Below, piece after piece: positions 50,751 to 52,199 of a stretch of DNA of 52,199 nt. How positions within the stretch are numbered: position 1 is the stretch's first letter; every line of letters starts with the position of its first letter. The stretch covers positions 1 to 52,199 of IMG/VR virus record IMGVR_UViG_3300008108_004406. One strand, written 5' to 3'. A program made the position numbers and the translations under genes. Below the pieces are notes generated by a model. That model did not search any database. It was given only the letters and a program-made list of their open reading frames with translations, and was not told the origin of the DNA. The stretch is from a virus.

Positions 50751-50759
50751 ATATTTATA
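50751..50759 (+). promoter_or_regulatory. Candidate late promoter ATATTTATA
   Basis: The motif is followed by TACAAAATAATAGGG and the GTG start 19 nt after it. It separates the glycan island from the next gene. It partly overlaps an AT-only inverted repeat (50736-50752) that could be a weak terminator of the island. Confidence 0.4.
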
Positions 50760-50778
50760 TACAAAATAATAGGGTATT

Positions 50779-52199
50779 GTGGATAAACCAGAAGTTAAAA
50801 AGACCGTAGTAGTATATTCGGGCCGTTTTCAACCTTTTCATAAAGGACATTACGCTGCCTACCAAAAATTAGTGTCAAAATTTGGCGCTAGTAATGTTTA
50901 TATTGGTACATCTGATAAAACCGATTCTGGTAAATCTCCATTTAACTTTAAAGAAAAAGTTGTTATAATGGGTAAAATGTTTGGTATCCCACCAAACAAA
51001 ATTGTACAAGTATCAAATCCATACGCTCCAAAAGAAATACTTTCTAAATTTGATGGTAAAACTACCGCATACATAGCGGCTGTTGGTGAAAAAGATGCAA
51101 CTCGTTTAGCAGGAAAATATTTTAAACCATACAAAGGTAAGACTGGATATGGTTATGATGAGATTGGTTATACTTATATTATACCAGCGGATTCAAATCC
51201 AATTAGTGGTACGGATGTAAGAAGTTGGCTAAGTTCGGATAATGCTGAAAAGCTATTTTTGAAAGCATATCCAAAATTCGATAAAGAAATTTATAAAATG
51301 ATAACTAACAAATTGATTAAAGAAGGATTTATAAAAGGTTATCCATCCAAAGAGGATGTTCAAAACATACAAAAGAAAAATGATGATATCCGTTCAGTAG
51401 CAACTACGGATGATTCGTATGTATATGACCCAATTGCAGAACAAATTGCAAAATTAGTATTTGAAGCTGATAATTTTATTGAAGAATACTTCTTAGAAGA
51501 AGAACCTAATCCAAATATGGATAAGGAACTTACATATACTGCCGCAGATGGTAAAAAGAAAAAAATTACTGTAAGAAACGCATTAAGATTACCAAAAGAC
51601 CACGAAGCTCATATTCAAGCAGCTAAATTAGTTGGACCAGATGATGCACCTGCAAACGAACCCAAAAAGAAAGATGATAAACCATCACAGCCAGGCCAAC
51701 CCGTTAAAAAAGGCGATACCGAACAAGGTAAAGCTGATGATAAACCAAAAGGCGATGGTGGAGAAAAGGGTGGAGAAAAACAAGCCCCACCACCAGAACA
51801 AAAATTAAGTGGTACTGAATTAAAATCAGATGCAGAAGATAGAGTAGCAAAAGAAAGAAAAGCAGAAGAACTAAAAGCTACATTAGATAATGAAATTAAA
51901 TCATTAGGTAAAGAAGAGCAGGATTTCATTGAAAAAGGTGAACATAAGCAGGGCTCTAAATTTATGAACTCTTTGAAAGATGGTTTAAAGAAAGTAGCCG
52001 ATACTAAAGTTGTTAAAGCAATAGGACATGTTTTACAACACAAATCCGATATGGTTAAAGGCAGTTGGCATGCTGTTAAAGCATTAGCAAGCGGACAAAA
52101 AGTTGGTTCTACTAAAAATAAAGAAACCGGCGAATGGGAATACTCCGATGAAAAAAGAAAAGAGCAAATAGGCCATGTGAAGCATTTTGTAAAAGATTT
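50779..52199 (+). CDS. Nucleotidyltransferase-headed polyprotein-like protein, 3' end cut
   Basis: GTG 50779 starts a frame that stays open to the right edge (473 codons seen). Residues 10-160 are an HxGH-type nucleotidyltransferase: YSGRFQPFHKGHYAAYQKL (H21, H24) and the ISGTDVR motif (142-148), as in cytidylyl- and NMN-adenylyltransferases. Residues about 300-360 are low-complexity Pro/Lys/Gly/Asp (EKGGEKQAPPPEQK). The visible C-terminal part has amphipathic, Lys-rich helices (FMNSLKDGLKKVADTKVVKA). Large phages use such multi-domain proteins as structural or injected proteins. Whether it supplies an activated precursor to the glycan genes or is a virion enzyme is open. The frame has its own candidate promoter. 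Confidence 0.75.
   Translation, partial: MDKPEVKKTVVVYSGRFQPFHKGHYAAYQKLVSKFGASNVYIGTSDKTDSGKSPFNFKEKVVIMGKMFGIPPNKIVQVSNPYAPKEILSKFDGKTTAYIAAVGEKDATRLAGKYFKPYKGKTGYGYDEIGYTYIIPADSNPISGTDVRSWLSSDNAEKLFLKAYPKFDKEIYKMITNKLIKEGFIKGYPSKEDVQNIQKKNDDIRSVATTDDSYVYDPIAEQIAKLVFEADNFIEEYFLEEEPNPNMDKELTYTAADGKKKKITVRNALRLPKDHEAHIQAAKLVGPDDAPANEPKKKDDKPSQPGQPVKKGDTEQGKADDKPKGDGGEKGGEKQAPPPEQKLSGTELKSDAEDRVAKERKAEELKATLDNEIKSLGKEEQDFIEKGEHKQGSKFMNSLKDGLKKVADTKVVKAIGHVLQHKSDMVKGSWHAVKALASGQKVGSTKNKETGEWEYSDEKRKEQIGHVKHFVKD

Noticed and set aside
50736-50752. AT-only inverted repeat (ATCTTTT / AAAAGAT) as terminator of the island
   Set aside because: There is a single G-C pair in the stem, a 3-nt loop and no clean T run. 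It is not called as a terminator and is only mentioned with the neighbouring promoter motif.
51615-52043. 142-aa minus-strand open frame near the right edge
   Set aside because: Its Ser/Pro/Phe-rich composition is the mirror of the Lys/Gly/Asp-rich linker of the + strand protein.
1-52199. CRISPR arrays, tRNA or rRNA genes, IS elements, integrase or attachment sites
   Set aside because: No regularly spaced direct repeats, cloverleaf-like sequences, transposase or integrase motifs, or flanking inverted repeats were seen.

Overview
The window looks like part of a large, AT-rich tailed-phage genome (Caudoviricetes, probably a T4-like myovirus). Nearly every gene is on the + strand, packed with small gaps or ATGA/TAATG overlaps. 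The recognisable non-glycan genes are phage genes: long tail or baseplate proteins, a giant tail fibre with a C-terminal S74 self-cleaving chaperone, a T7-type endonuclease I, a primase and a fused Mre11/Rad50-like recombination nuclease. The host is probably a member of the Bacteroidota. Start codons lack Shine-Dalgarno sequences, and the primase gene has a -33 TTTG / -7 TAnnTTTG promoter of the Bacteroidota type. That host assignment is an inference. No terminase, portal, capsid, tRNA or CRISPR is visible, so this is a fragment.

Layout. (1) 1-10.6 kb: virion structural genes, namely an Ig-like protein cut by the left edge, a Pro/Gly-rich protein, a 1781-aa tail/baseplate protein with a LamG-like module, and four smaller structural proteins. 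(2) 10.6-15.9 kb: DNA metabolism, with endonuclease I, primase, a frame-disrupted methyltransferase, a 1048-aa Mre11-Rad50 fusion and one small minus-strand gene that resembles a ribbon-helix-helix protein. (3) 16.0-22.6 kb: a 2209-aa tail fibre. (4) 22.6-50.6 kb: about 30 genes for making and assembling glycans. They start by an ATGA overlap with the tail-fibre gene. They include three galactosyltransferase-like (GT7) proteins with a LamG-like domain nested inside the catalytic fold, five paralogues with an SGQ-x-RT motif, five SGNH-hydrolase-like genes (one broken), a DUF5672-like gene with a retrovirus-like frameshift site, a radical-SAM protein, a cupin/nucleotidyltransferase/kinase fusion, AroE-like and KbaZ-like enzymes, a HAD phosphatase, sugar epimerases, an RmlC-like protein and a two-subunit TPP enzyme. 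(5) 50.6 kb to the end: a 41-aa ORF and a nucleotidyltransferase-headed, low-complexity protein that runs off the window.

How it fits together. The third block of the island (42.4-50.6 kb) looks like supply of unusual activated sugars or acids. The second block (24.4-42.3 kb) looks like transfer and decoration. The position behind the tail-fibre gene suggests the phage builds a glycan on its own virion, or remodels the host surface. A recurrent ATATTTATA motif, usually followed by an A-rich leader resembling AAACAATA, precedes most transcription-unit heads and is a candidate phage late promoter. Several island genes are damaged by internal deletions or frame changes, which suggests rapid turnover (assembly error is an alternative).
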